The notes under the pieces: generated by a model
What the model was told of the DNA's origin: nothing
The model's database searches: none
What the model saw: the letters and a program-made list of their open reading frames with translations, nothing else
Translations under genes and position numbers: made by a program
Assembly (NCBI RefSeq): GCF_033958435.1
Contig: NC_134152.1
Span: 16,230,001-16,294,000 of the forward strand
Length of the DNA stretch: 64,000 bases
From: Carettochelys insculpta
Taxonomy: Eukaryota; Chordata; Testudines; Carettochelyidae
Direction of reading: 5' to 3'
Shown here: positions 1-12,900 of the stretch, piece after piece
How the letters are laid out: each line of letters begins with the position of its first letter
How positions within the stretch are numbered: the first letter of the stretch is position 1

Positions 1-445
1 TATCTTACCTTCCCTCAAACAATGCTCACTCTTTTATCAGTACAGTAGATTGGAATCTGATTGCACTATTTTCCTTCCGTTTAAAGTTTAATCAAATGAC
101 CGCATATTTTGCAGTTCGTTTGAGCATTATGAAGGTATCTTAATGCTATTTCCTATTTACACTTTTTTCCTGCTTTCTTCTTGGTGGTACTTTTCATCAA
201 TAAATACAATCATTCTCTCTTGACCTGTGAAGTGTAACTCCCAGATGGCTCTGATCTGCATTATTGATAGAAGGGTAAAGAAACTTATATGTATACTTCA
301 ACATAAATGCAGAATTTAGCATCAAGCATTTCTCCTTCCCAAACATTCTGTGGTAATTTACCTTAATTGCAACCAGGACTGTGTTATAATGGACCTATAC
401 TGTAAACAAATAAAGTCAAGTTTTCATATGCTGCACCTCTATAGC
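1..445 (-). other. MRTFB: MRTFB 3' UTR (start of it)
   Basis: AT-rich sequence directly downstream of the stop on the minus strand. The only candidate poly(A) hexamer I see is a variant ATTAAA (plus-strand tttaat at 87-92). No AATAAA is present, so the UTR may run past the left edge. Confidence 0.6.
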
Positions 446-981
446 TCAATCCCAGTGCAACTGTAGGTCTTGTGAATCTAGAAAGTCAGTGGAAAACATA
501 CTTGGGGCAGCAGAGCTCAGAGGAGTAAGCCCTGATGAGGAATTGGGCATGGTAATGTCTAACCATTCCATATTGTCTAAATTTGTGTCAGGAAGGTCAA
601 GAGATAAACAGGAACTATTAGAAGTGAACTGTTGGTCAGCTGTTTCCATGGGTGAATGAGCGTGATCAAGCATGCTGGAGTGATTAAGCAGATCATTCTG
701 AAGATCTTCAATAAGAGAAAATGATTCTCTATCCTCACTACTGCTTGTTAGTTGAGGAATTTCATTACCTGAAGGTAAAGTTCCATCCAAGAGAGCTTCA
801 AGATGGTTCTCCAAACTTATAGACAAACTGCTTGTTGGTTCTAAAGACATAGGAGGTGCTATTTGGACTTGTGGGGGTGGGCGAGATACCACTGTGTTCA
901 CTGGCATAGTGGTGATACTGGCTGTAACTGGTCTCATTTTGGAAATGGGAGATGGTTCCTCTTTTATAGGGAGAGAAATCT
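446..981 (-). CDS. MRTFB: MRTFB last coding exon: C-terminal transactivation domain and stop
   Basis: Coding part 536 nt, ending TGA at 448-446. Encodes (E)[20 protein letters not shown], then [20 protein letters not shown] and on to [20 protein letters not shown]. It continues with [20 protein letters not shown] and ends [49 protein letters not shown] is a sumoylation-type motif. Acceptor tttcctttatacag before 981. The reading frame continues upstream past the acceptor into intron; those residues do not fit the family. Confidence 0.95.
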
Positions 982-3900
982 CTGTATAAAGGAAAGTTGA
1001 AATAAGTTCATGAAAATAAAGAACGTACAGACTTGCAATATTTTGCATCTTCAAATATTCAACTACTAAATACTTTTAATAATGAGACAAGGCAGGTGAG
1101 ATAATATCTTATAGCAGCAGTTCTCAAACTGTGGGTCACCCCAAAGTGGGTCACGACCCCATTTTCATGGGGTTGCCAGGGCTGGTGTTAGATTTTCTGG
1201 GGCTTGGGATTGAAGCCAAAGCCCAAGAGGTTTAGCCTGGGCAGCAAGGCTCAAATTAAGTCCCACTGCCCAGGGTAAAAAGCTCAAGCTTTGACTTCAC
1301 ATCCCTGCTGCCCTGGGCACAATGGGGTTTGGGCATTGGCCCTTCCACCTGCAGTCGTGTGGCTAGGGCTTGAGACCCTCTCCCTGGAGTTATGTAGTAA
1401 TTTTTATTACCAGCAGAGGGTTGTAGTGCAATGAAGTTTGAGAAATGCTCTCTTATTGGACTGATTTCTGTTGAAGAGAGAGACAAGCTTTTGAATTTAC
1501 ACAGAACTCTTCTTCAGGTCATTAAAATACAGTGTCTAACCCACTGCTGTCTAATCCACTAATATCCTGAGACTAACATGGCAACAGTAACACTACAAAT
1601 AATTCTAATGAGACAAACTCTTTTAAAGTGATGTCTACATCTCTTCTTTTCAGTAATACTTCAGCAAGTCAGAAGTATTTTTTTATTTGAGGAGGAAAGA
1701 CCTGAGGCCCTCATCTTTCTAAACTGAAGTGCTATCTCCAATCGTATTTTACCAGTTATGCAGTTACTTCACTAACTTAATACCAAATATTACCTAAGAA
1801 TAAGAACTCACTTACTGTTGTTCTTATTGAAAGGTCATTTCTATTTAAGCAGTAACAGCACAAGTCCTTGAGGTGGTTAATGGAACAATTTACTTAACTT
1901 TACAAGTAAATTACTAGCATGGTATTTTTGCTTAATTTTCTTGCAGATATTAAAGGACTTGGCAAATGACTCAAATGCTGCTCAAGTCATAATTTCTTTA
2001 CTCTCTGCTACAAATATATTTGTGTATATATGAGTAAGCATAACAATGAGTTCTTCACCATTTCCTATAATTTACATAATCCTTTGGAAGTCAGAAGCAT
2101 AAAATCCTTAGCATGAAGATAGTTCGGGCAGCATTAGAACCATTTCGTCACATAAAACAAGCTTGATTGTTCTGTGTTAAGATGTTTTAATTTTTTTGTT
2201 ATAGTCTCTCAGTTGGTCATTTCAAAGGTTTTATATTGCGGTTAGTTTGTACAATCCACTGTTCTTCTTTCAGATTATACTATCCCTGTATTGTATAATT
2301 CAAGTTTATTCTTATCATGTTTCAATTAAATTTGACTAGCAGAAATAATGTGCATTTTAGGATGGAGCTGAAATTCCAGCTAATGCCAACAATCAGTTTT
2401 TTGTATATCGGCACTCACCAATATCCTTATGGAAGCAAAAGTAAATATTACACTGATTTGATTGCTAGCTATCAGAAGATTTCCCTCTGAAGATATTAAT
2501 AATTTCTCAGCCGGCAATGAATGTTATGTATATTTTATGTCAAGGCTAGTTTGCAAAATTCTCTTGTTCAGAATTGCTTTTTGATCTTCAAATTTAGCTT
2601 AAATACTTGCTGGAATATTAATTATGCCACATTTAAATTTGCTTGATTAAATGGTAATACAGAGGGAGCCTTGTCAGTCTGTACTCCAACAAAATAAAAT
2701 AGTGGAAATGTAGCACTTTAAAGAATAACAAAATGATTTATCCAGTGATGAGCTTTCATGGGACAGATCCACTTCATCAGATCAATTTAATTTCCAATAA
2801 AGACTGACATTTATAACTACAGAGGCCCAGTCTGTCCAATATACATAGTGTCAGGGAATGCCTTTACCTTGGGTCCAAATGATAGATGTCATCGATGTAG
2901 TGTAAGTAAAGGAGCGGTAGCAGGGGACAAGAGCTAAGGACTCGCTGTTCTAAGTCGGCCATAAAAATGTTACCCCTCCTTTATCTATGTTACATCGATG
3001 ACATCTTTATCATTTGGACCCCAAGGTAAAGAGACTCTGGAAGAATTCCACAGAGACTTTAATAACCTGCATCAATCTCAGCCTTGACTATTCCACATGA
3101 GAAATACATTTCCTGGATGCCATAGTACAAATCACTGATGGCCACATTGATACCACTACCGGAAATGCACTGACTGCTACACTTACCTACATGCATCCAG
3201 CTTCCATCCAGCTCACACCACACCATCCATCATTTGCAGTCAAGCCCTTAGATACAATCGCATCTGCTGTGATCCTACTGACAGAGACTGAAAACTATAA
3301 GACCTCTCCCAAGCATTCATAAAACTGAACTACTCACTGGGAGAAGTAAAAAAAACAAATTGACAGGGCCAGATGAATACCCAGAAACCAGCTTCTTCAA
3401 GATAGACCCAAGAAGATCAACAACAGAAGACCACTTGTCATCACCTATGGCCCCCAACTCAAACCCCTGCAATGCATCATTTAAAATCTACAACCTATTC
3501 TGGATCAGGATACTACACTCCAGAAGATTCTAGGTGACAGGCCTGTTCTTTCCTATAGACAACCTCCTACCCTGAGAAAGATTCTCACCAGCAATCACAG
3601 GCTACACCACAGTAATAATAATCCTGGAACTTTTCCTTGCAACAAACCCCGCTGCCAACTTTGTCCACATATTTATTCTGGGGATACCATCACTGGCCCT
3701 AACCACGTTAGTTACAAGATCAAAGGCACATTCTCGTGCACTTCCAGCAACATTATATACGCTATTATGTGCCAACAATGCCCTGCCACTATGCACATAG
3801 GACAGACTGGGCAAAACCTTTGCCAAAGAATAAATGCACTCAGAGCAGACATCAAGAAACTCAATACACATAAGTCAGTCAGTGAACACTTCAATGTAGT

Positions 3901-6900
3901 GGGCCATTCTGTTAAAGATCTCAGAATTTGTGTACTGGAACAAAAAGAATTTAATAGACCTGAGTGAGAGATTTGTGAGATAAGAGTTCATATTCAAATT
4001 CGACACGTTAACATGCATGAACAGAGACATCAATTACCTCACACATTACAAGGACTGCTTCTCTTCCTTTAATGCTTGTAATTATCTCAAACAGGACAAT
4101 TAACATCCCCCAACCCTTAACGCCTTCATTCAATCCAATTTGATTTGTCAGTTTTTATTGCAATTTTTTTTTTTTGGTCCTCTGTACTTATATAAGTCAG
4201 TCTGTATTGGAAATGCAACTGATCCAATGAAGTAGGTCTGTCCCACGAAAGCTCATCACCGAATAAATCATTTTGTTAGTTTTTAAAGTGCTACATTTCT
4301 GCTGCTTTGATCAAATGTGACAGGTTTCATGTTATTTTTGTACATTACACTTGAAAATATCAATGGAAACAAGCTTTATTTTGTATAAATTGTCTTTTCC
4401 AGATTCTGCTATGAAGTATTCTTTGTGTGCCTTCTTTTCTTTCCTTCTACAAAACATGATGTTATATTACTGTTAGCAGACATGATGAATGGTGAGCATT
4501 AGAGGGTAGATTTCCCACAGATGGCAGATGCAAAAACTCTGCAACTGTAATTGGCCTGTTGTAATAAATCAGTAATACACAGGATTTGCTTTGCCAGAGT
4601 TAGAATCACATCAAGGATCCTGAACCTGGAGATTATTATTGAGTCCTGTTAGAAAGGGGAAGCAACTAAAAGCTTTTGCTACTTATATAAATTATCCAAA
4701 CAGAGAGACTGACAGTTTAGATACTGTAATCTGATTGAAATATTTTAATTCTTGTTTTAAATATACAAATGTACATCTTCTTCTTTTAGTGTTGCCTGCC
4801 TTGAAATGAGAGGAGAAACCTTAATAAATAGCTGTCTAGTTACAATGTACAGTTACTTGTACATTTTCAACTAACATATTTTGTGACAGTCAAAAGCTAA
4901 TGTATCACAACTGACAGATTTCTACAGCAGCTTGGGGCATTGGGATGAATGATTATTTTCATCAGTGCTAATAGAACTTTGGCATTTGACGTATTTTGCC
5001 TTTATGTAGAGTGTTCTTAGAGTACTGAAGAGGAATAATAAATGCCATGGATGATAGCTAAACATCCACTTGCTCCAGTAGAGGAGATCTCTGTGATGTA
5101 AGTCATCACATTTTCTTCCTTACTGTTTTCTTCCCATCACTTCTGAACTTCTTTTAATTCCTGTCAGTTTTTAAAAGAGCTTTTTCTACACATTACACAT
5201 AGGGTTAATCTACCTTACCTCCACTCTTAATCAGGATATCGAAGAGATCATCCATCTGCTGACTGTGTGCATTTGAAATCTGTAACAGAGAGGGTATTTC
5301 TTGTCATGCACATCTTAATCTAAGATGTGATTGATGCCAGTCTCCCTCAATAACACTACTAGCATTAGCTTATATTATGGCACTAGATAATTTTTTTTAA
5401 AAATGACTTTATGCTCACCAATAAAAGCTGGAATAATACCATGCATTTAAACAATACTTTGAATGATAATAGATGGTGGTTTCATATATGTTATAGTCTT
5501 GTCACTAAGGGAGTTAGCATAAAACAAATCAGGAAAATGCTGAAAGGCACGGAGACATGTATTTAAAAATAATATAACTAACATTGATGTATTTAAACAC
5601 CAATGCTTTAGGGCAAGGGTGGGTAATAATTTTTGATGGAGGCCACATGAAGAATTTGGTAAATAGCCAAGGTCTGCACTCTTCCATGGTATTAATGAAG
5701 AAAGTGCAGGGACTGGGATGGAGGTTGGGTGTAGAAGAGAGCTCGGGGTAGGAGACTGGGCTGCAGGAGATGGTGTTGGCTCTGGAAGGGAGTTTGGGTG
5801 AAGGAGAGTGTAGTAACATTGGGCAGGGGAGGGGGGGGCATGGTCCCCAAGATGGTTTGCCTGTAGAAGAGGATTCTTACCTGGAGAAGTAAGGGTATAG
5901 GAGGAATGAAGGGTCTGGGAGGGGGTTGTGACCTGGGACATGGGTTTGCGTGCTGGGAGTGGGCATAGGTGCAGGAGTGGTTTCTGAGCTGGAGTAGAGG
6001 TATAAAAGAGGGTGCAGGGTCTGGGAGGAGGTTATGATCTGGGGGAGGTGTGGAGGAGGCAGGGGTATGATGTTGGGTGCCAGGTGCAGGGTCAGGCCAG
6101 GAAGCACTTATGCTAGGCATCTCCCAGCCAGCAGGCCAGCGGGACCCACAGGCAGGTTGATTGGCTGATGCATCCCCATATGCTGCTCAAAACAGTCAGC
6201 TGCGCTCCCTGGGGAGGGGACCCTGGGTGATCTTTCTGCGCTGCAACCATGGCCCAGGCAGCTCCCATTGGACAATTTCCAGAGAACTGGAGCTGCGATA
6301 TTGTGCTGGGCGGCAGGGGCAGCCAGCTGCTTTGAGCAGTGTGGTGGGGTGCAGCAGGCAAGAAGCCTGCCTGACACTCATACTGGCTCATAGGATGGGA
6401 TGGTGGTGAACCAAATACTTAGCAGCTTTTTAACCGATGGCAGTCTTTTATCAATAAGACATCAAACACTAGCCCTGATGCTGGAAATTAAACAATGGCT
6501 TTCTCTCTCATATAAGCACAAGCCAAGACTAGTGGGTGGGCTATTGGTTATAAGCTTTTTTTTTTTTTAAAACAGAGTTGTCTAAAGTAATTATTACAAT
6601 GAAATACAAACAAAGGAGATAAGCATCTTGTCTTGCAACTGCTCTGAAGTCTCCATATTGCCAACATAAATAATGTTATGGTGCTATGTTAAGGACCACC
6701 TTCCAATATTCCTCATAATAAAACTGAAAACACTCATTAAAATGAGGGATTCTTTTTGCGTGGATCTGCTCATGTATCTTTTAAATATTACAGAAGAATT
6801 TGACACAGGAATACAAACAATGAAAAAACAATAAATTGCACACTTCTCAAATACAGCCCGGCCATTTTCAAGGTATTACGGGCTAGACAAATTCTTTAAG

Positions 6901-9900
6901 AACTGAAGACGTGCAATGTCATTTGAAGATTAATTCTTGCTAGATTGGTAAAAAGGTGTCAGATTTGATTTGAGTTGAGTAAGATTCTTCATATCACACT
7001 ATTAATAATTTCCACACAGCTAACATAAAGGCAAATAACCAATATTTGTAGATTTGACATAAATTATATCTAAAGGATAAATTTTGTTCAAAGAATCATG
7101 AAAAACCAAGCTCTTGGAATGAAAATCACTTTATGTGCCCAAATATCAATAGGATAGGTCAAAACCATGGAGTACGTGCAAAGAAATCCTGGCACCCAGA
7201 CCAACACACTCATTTCAATAATTCTATGTAAACAGGGAAAACATTATCTGATAGGTATTTTCCCTTATTTCGCCTACCTCTTGCTGACATGCCTGCATGT
7301 TGCGGGTCTGTTTTATGGCCTCTTCATAACGTGGAGGATCTTTTGTCTTGGTTACTGGATTGCTGAACAGAGAGTGTTGTATGATATATGGTTGGGACTC
7401 AGGTGGAGAGTCAGGCTGTGTGAAACAACAACATAATGAACAAATAAGTGTACCAGATTATTCTCCAGTCAGATAAATATCTAGCTAAAAGTAATCACAC
7501 ACAATAAGTTATTTTACAGCTAGATTAGACATTGTATGTATTCTATAGGGCAAATGGCCATTTAGAAGATTACTAATGAGGTGCTGACATGCATATTCAG
7601 CGCCTCATTAGCATGCCGCTGGCCACAGCTGTTTGAAATTGCTTCTTTTCGCTGCCGTTAGGGGGTCCTTTTCGAAAGGACCCCAGGAACTTTGAAATCC
7701 CCTTATTCCTATCTGCTGATAAGACGTAGCCTATGTAAAATATTCATATACACCCTGCATTAATTCTTCATGCTTACATTTTCTTAATAAAAAATGTAGC
7801 AGTAGCTTTGTGGAGAAGAAGTAGGCTAATCTTACCTTATCGGGTCCGTTTTGCACTGAGGGAACCTGGTTCTTTCCAGCATCAGGGCTAGTGTTTGACG
7901 CCTTATTGATAAAAGGCTGCTGTAGTGTTGTGACAGGTGGATTTTGATAGGGAAATATTGTATTTGATGTATTAGGTGGGAAAACCTGTAAAGAATTAAT
8001 ATTTTATGAATGCTAATGTTTTTATTTTCATGAAGATGGTTAAGAAACATTATTAAAATCTTTAGGCAAATTAACACCAATTATGCTTTTTTCCTTTTGT
8101 AATTGTTTGCTTAACTTCTACCCAGGAAAATGTTTTTTTTCTATAACTATAATAATAGTATTTTTCAGTGGATCAGGCAGATGAATCTGGAGCCATGGTT
8201 AGTCTTGGAGAGACACTGACACTGTGTGATGCAGACCCTTCACTCACCTGAAATTTATAGCACTGCTTCTGTTTGCCTGAAGAATCGGCAAATAACTTTG
8301 GCTGATAACTATACTTATACAAATCTGAACTGCTCTCATCTCTGATTTTCCATGAAGCTCATGTTCTCAGAGACAAATGCAAACAGAATAGTTCCTCTGA
8401 TGGTGCAAAACAATTTAAAAGAACATTGCCACCTAGTGGCTAACCAATAAAGCACAATTGTACTAATTTCTGGCCTGATTTAATTTCATATTACTGTAGT
8501 TCTTATACAAAGATATTATAAAATCCTAGTGCATATCTATTTAAAATCCTAGTGCATATCTACTCAAAATACATGTCACATTAAGGGCTCCCTTTTGTAA
8601 ATCAGGATTATCAAACCTACATTAAGAATTTGATGTCTCTCCCTTTAAGGTAAAAAAAAATCCTTACTTAAGTAGGTTAGCTGGTATTTGAGCACAAGCT
8701 AGAGAAATAAATAGAAAAATGGGAATACCATTTTCCTGATCAATACAGTGACACAGGCTGAATAACAAACAAAACAGCTACAACTGATATAGTAATTTTC
8801 TTTCACAATACCTACCATATTAAATTTAAGGCCCATGAGCCCCAGTTTTTTCACATTGGGAAAATATGGTGCACAGAGGTTAATGGCTAGATCCAGAAAG
8901 CTAGCTTAGACTCAGCAGTGCAGTTCTTAAAATTTAAGCACCCTCAGGTGAAGTGGAATCCTTGGACTCAAGTTATGTATCACAGAAAAGGACTCTCACA
9001 AGCTAGCACGCTGAGCTGGAAGCTGCCTAAACTAGGCAACAGAAAATGTTGGAAAAGAGATGTGGTTTAAGTCCTAGTCTTTAAAAAGGAATTTGGAACC
9101 TAATTGTGGGCTACAGGGAGGTGCTTGCCTCCACTTGAGATTCACAGCCCTGATCCTACCCCCAGCCTTAGGCAGATCTGGCTTTGGTGCCTTTCTAACA
9201 CAAAAAGGAGGAAATTCATCCCTCTTATGTTTTTTACACCACAGGTTAGAGCACTCAGTGCTCATTCAAATCAGAATTTCCCATCTCTAAAGTGAGTGCC
9301 TTACCCACTAGGGTATAGAGTACTCTGGCACTGGTCTCTCTCAATTTCTCCCAAAGAAGCTGTTGAGCAGAGCCTGGAACCTGAGTTACCAGATGGGAAC
9401 CCTAATTACTGGGCAAAAAAGAATCATATTTTCAGGTCCACTACTGGGTGTATATTTAAGTATCCAGTGGAAGGATATTTCCTAACAGAGCTCGATGGTA
9501 GCAAATGATAACAGTACACATTAAGTTTACATTTATTTCTCATCAGTAGTCACAAACCTTTCTGATCTGTTGGGCCTGACCAAGCACATACTGTGTGCGA
9601 GTATTTGCTTTTGCTGGTGGACCGTGTATCTGTGGTGCTGACTGAACTACACAAGAAGATGAAACAGGTGCAGATACTTGTGATGAAGCCTGAATTCCTG
9701 CTTGTGACTGAGCCTAAAGGCAAATGAAATTTACACAGTGACATTTAACATTTTAGCTATTTACGATGTAGTTAAAGAATAAAGACAAGTTACTCACCTG
9801 TGTAGTAACAATGGTTCTTCGAGATGTGTCCCCGTGGGTGCTCCACAGTAGGTGTTGGGCTCGCCCCAGCGCCGCAGCTCGGAAAATGTTCAGCAGTCTC

Positions 9901-12900
9901 CGTCGGGTCATGCATGCGCCGATGCGCGTCGGCTCTTCGCGCACTTACGGTCACGTACGCGATCCGGTCCCCGCCAGTTCCTGATCAACCGCTCCGGATG
10001 CCCCTGAAAACACACAAACAGAGCTCCGAAGTGGGGAGGAACGGGTGGGTAGTGGAGCACCCATAGGGACACATCTCGAAGAACCATCGTTACTACACAG
10101 GTGAGTAACTTCTCTTTCTTCTTCGAGTGGTCCCCATGGGTGCTCCACAGTAGGTGACTACCCAGCAGTAACTCCCCCCGAAAAAGGAGGTGGGTACCCG
10201 ATTTATGCGCAGCTTGCCCGTGAAAGGACTGCTGTCGACAGGCGTGTATCCTCATCAAGCATCCTGTGCATGGTGTAGTGCTTGGCGAAGGTGTCCTAGG
10301 AAGACCACATCGCCGCTCTGCAGATATCTCTCAGCGCGAAGCCTTTGAAGAAGGCCGTTGATGCCGCCATCACCCTCGTAGAGTGGGCTCTTGGCAGAAC
10401 TGGCAGAGGAGTCTTGCGAATCTCGTAACACAGTCTTATGCAAGACACAATGTGATTTGAAATCCTCTGCGAAGATAGCGCTTCTCCTTTTGACCTGGAT
10501 GCAATGGACACCAGGAGTCTGTCCGTTTTCCGGAAAGATTTAGTTCTATCGATGTAGAAGGCCGGTGCCCTTCTTACGTCAAGTAAGTGCAACCGTGCCT
10601 CTTCATTTGAGTTGTGAGGCTTAGGATAGAATGAGGGCAGCACTATTGGTTCGTTGATATGAAAATCTGAAGAGACCTTCGGAACGAAGGCTGGGTGCAA
10701 TCGTAAGACCACCGCTTCTTTTGAGAAGATCGTGCAGGGTGGTGTGGACATTATGGCCGCGAGCCCACTCTCTCTGTGAGCTGACGTGATTGCCAGGAGG
10801 AAAGCCGTTTTAATGGTAAGTAGTCGGGGGGGGACCGTAGCCAATGGTTCAAAGGGCGGTCCCGAGAGGGTATGTAGAACTAGGTCTAAACTCCATGACG
10901 GCGGTATTGGTTTCCAAGGGGGGTACAGGTTCACCAACCCCTTTAGGGAACGCGAGACAACAGGATGTGCAAATGTGGCTGATCCATCCTCTTTATGCCG
11001 AAACGCTGATATAGCCGCCAGATGCACCTTTATAGAGGATAGCGAAAGTCCGTTTTGTTTGAGTTGTAGCAAATAATCCAGAATCATAGGTATGGTGGTG
11101 TCCTGGGGTATTAGTTGCCTGGAGGAACACCATTCGGAAAAACGCGACCATTTGTGCTGATAAGTCTTTCTGGTGGAAGTTCTCCGACTATATTCAAGGA
11201 CTTGTTGTACTCCCTCTGAGCATGTAGTCTCTAAGGCGCTTAGCCATGCTTGTAGCCGAAGTCTCTTTGGGTGCAGTATTGACCCCCCGAGCCTGAGAGA
11301 GAATGTCTGGTACTGTTGATAGGGGAAATGGCTGATGTTGAGCCATGCGCAAGAGCAATGGGAACCACTGTTGTCGGTCCCAGGTTGGGACTATGAGTAT
11401 CATGCGTGCTTTCTCCCTTCTGGTCTTCTCCAAGACCTTGTGTATAAGTGTCGTGGGAGGGAATGCATAAAGTAGAGGGCCCTTCCATGGGATCATGAAG
11501 GCATCCCCCAAAGACCTGTGTCCCATGCCCGCTCTGGAGCAGTACTGGGGACATTTCTTGTTTTCTCGGGTGGCGAACAAGTCGATTTGGGGAAAACCCC
11601 ATCTGCGGAACACTTGGTGGAGTAGGTCTGGATGGATCTGCCACTCGTGAGTGGGCGCAAAGTGTCTGCTGAGTTGGTCCGCCTTGACGTTGTGGACCCC
11701 CGGTAGGTATGAAGCCTTTAGGGTTATATTGTTGGCGATGCACCAGTTCCAGAGCTGGACCGCCTCCCGCAAAGAGTACGAGACCTGGCTCCCCCGTCGG
11801 TTTATATAAAACATGGTGGTGGTGTTGTCAGTATTCACGCCGACTATTTTTCCGTGCAGGTAATTGTGAAAATGCCTGCACGCATTGAACACTGCCCTGA
11901 GCTCTAATATGTTTATGTGCAGTGTCTTCTCCGCGGGGGACCATAATCCTTGAGTGGTTTTGTTGTCCATGTGAGCCCCCCATCCCATATGGGAGGCATC
12001 TGTTGTAATGAACACCGTGATTTGCGGTTGGCGGAAGGGCACCCCTGTTAGGAGATTCTTGGGGTTTCCCCACCATGTTAGCGAGCTTCATGCCTCTGTT
12101 GTAAGTGACACCCTCTTGTGGACAGTGTGGATTGAGGGTTTGTATACAGTTGCCAACCAATGCTGCAATCCTCGCATATGCAGCCTGGCATTTTGCACCA
12201 CAAACGTGGTGGTTGCCATATGCCCCAACAGTTGTAAGCACGTGAGAACTGGAACAGTGGGGCTGTACGTTAGTAGTTGTACGAGAGATTCGATGGCACG
12301 AAAACGAGCCTCGGGTAAATACACCCTTGACGTGACTGAGTCTATCGGAGCCCCTATACTCTATATTTTGCATGGGGTCGGTCTTTGATTTTGAGAAATT
12401 GATGATGAGGCCCAGTGAGATAAATGTGTTTGTGGTGATGTGTATCATCCGTAATACCTCCTCCCGGGAAGTTCCCTTTAGCAGGCAATCGTCCAGGTAC
12501 GGGAAAATGAAAACTCCCTGTCTGTGTAGGTATGCTGACACCACCGCTAAGGTCTTGGTGAAGACTCTGGGTGCTGAAGAGAGTCCGAATGGGAGGACTC
12601 TGTACTGGAAATGATGCGTACCCACAAGGAACCGGAGGAAAACGCCTGTGGGCTGGATGAATTGCGATATGAAAATACGCATCCTGTAAGTCGAGGGCTG
12701 CAAACCAATCGCCATGCTCAAGTGCCGTGATTATTGAAGCCATCGTAGTCATTTTGAAGCGCTGTTTGCGTAGGTACTGGTTCAGTGCGCGTAGATTCAA
12801 AATGGGTCTCCACCCTCCTGTCTCCTTCTCCGTCAGGAAATAGCTGGAGTAGAACCCTTTGCCTTGAAATTGTTCCAGTACTCTCTCCACCGCCCCTATG

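Larger units (their letters stand above)
2664..4310 (+). mobile_element. Decayed Penelope-like retroelement (RT end plus GIY-YIG)
   Basis: Both borders carry the same terminal sequence in opposite orientation (left around 2690-2790, right around 4195-4310, with gaagtaggtctgtcccacgaaagctcatc). Inside, 2991-3020 encodes [10 protein letters not shown], the RT catalytic YxDD box of Penelope elements. Broken thumb-like sequence follows. Around 3690-3970 lies a GIY-YIG endonuclease remnant. Copy is dead by several frameshifts and stops. Host gene is on the opposite strand. Confidence 0.8.

Noticed and set aside
7167..7436. 89-codon plus-strand frame with hydrophobic segments
   Set aside because: It overlaps the MRTFB exon at 7278-7415 on the other strand, which is clearly the coding one.
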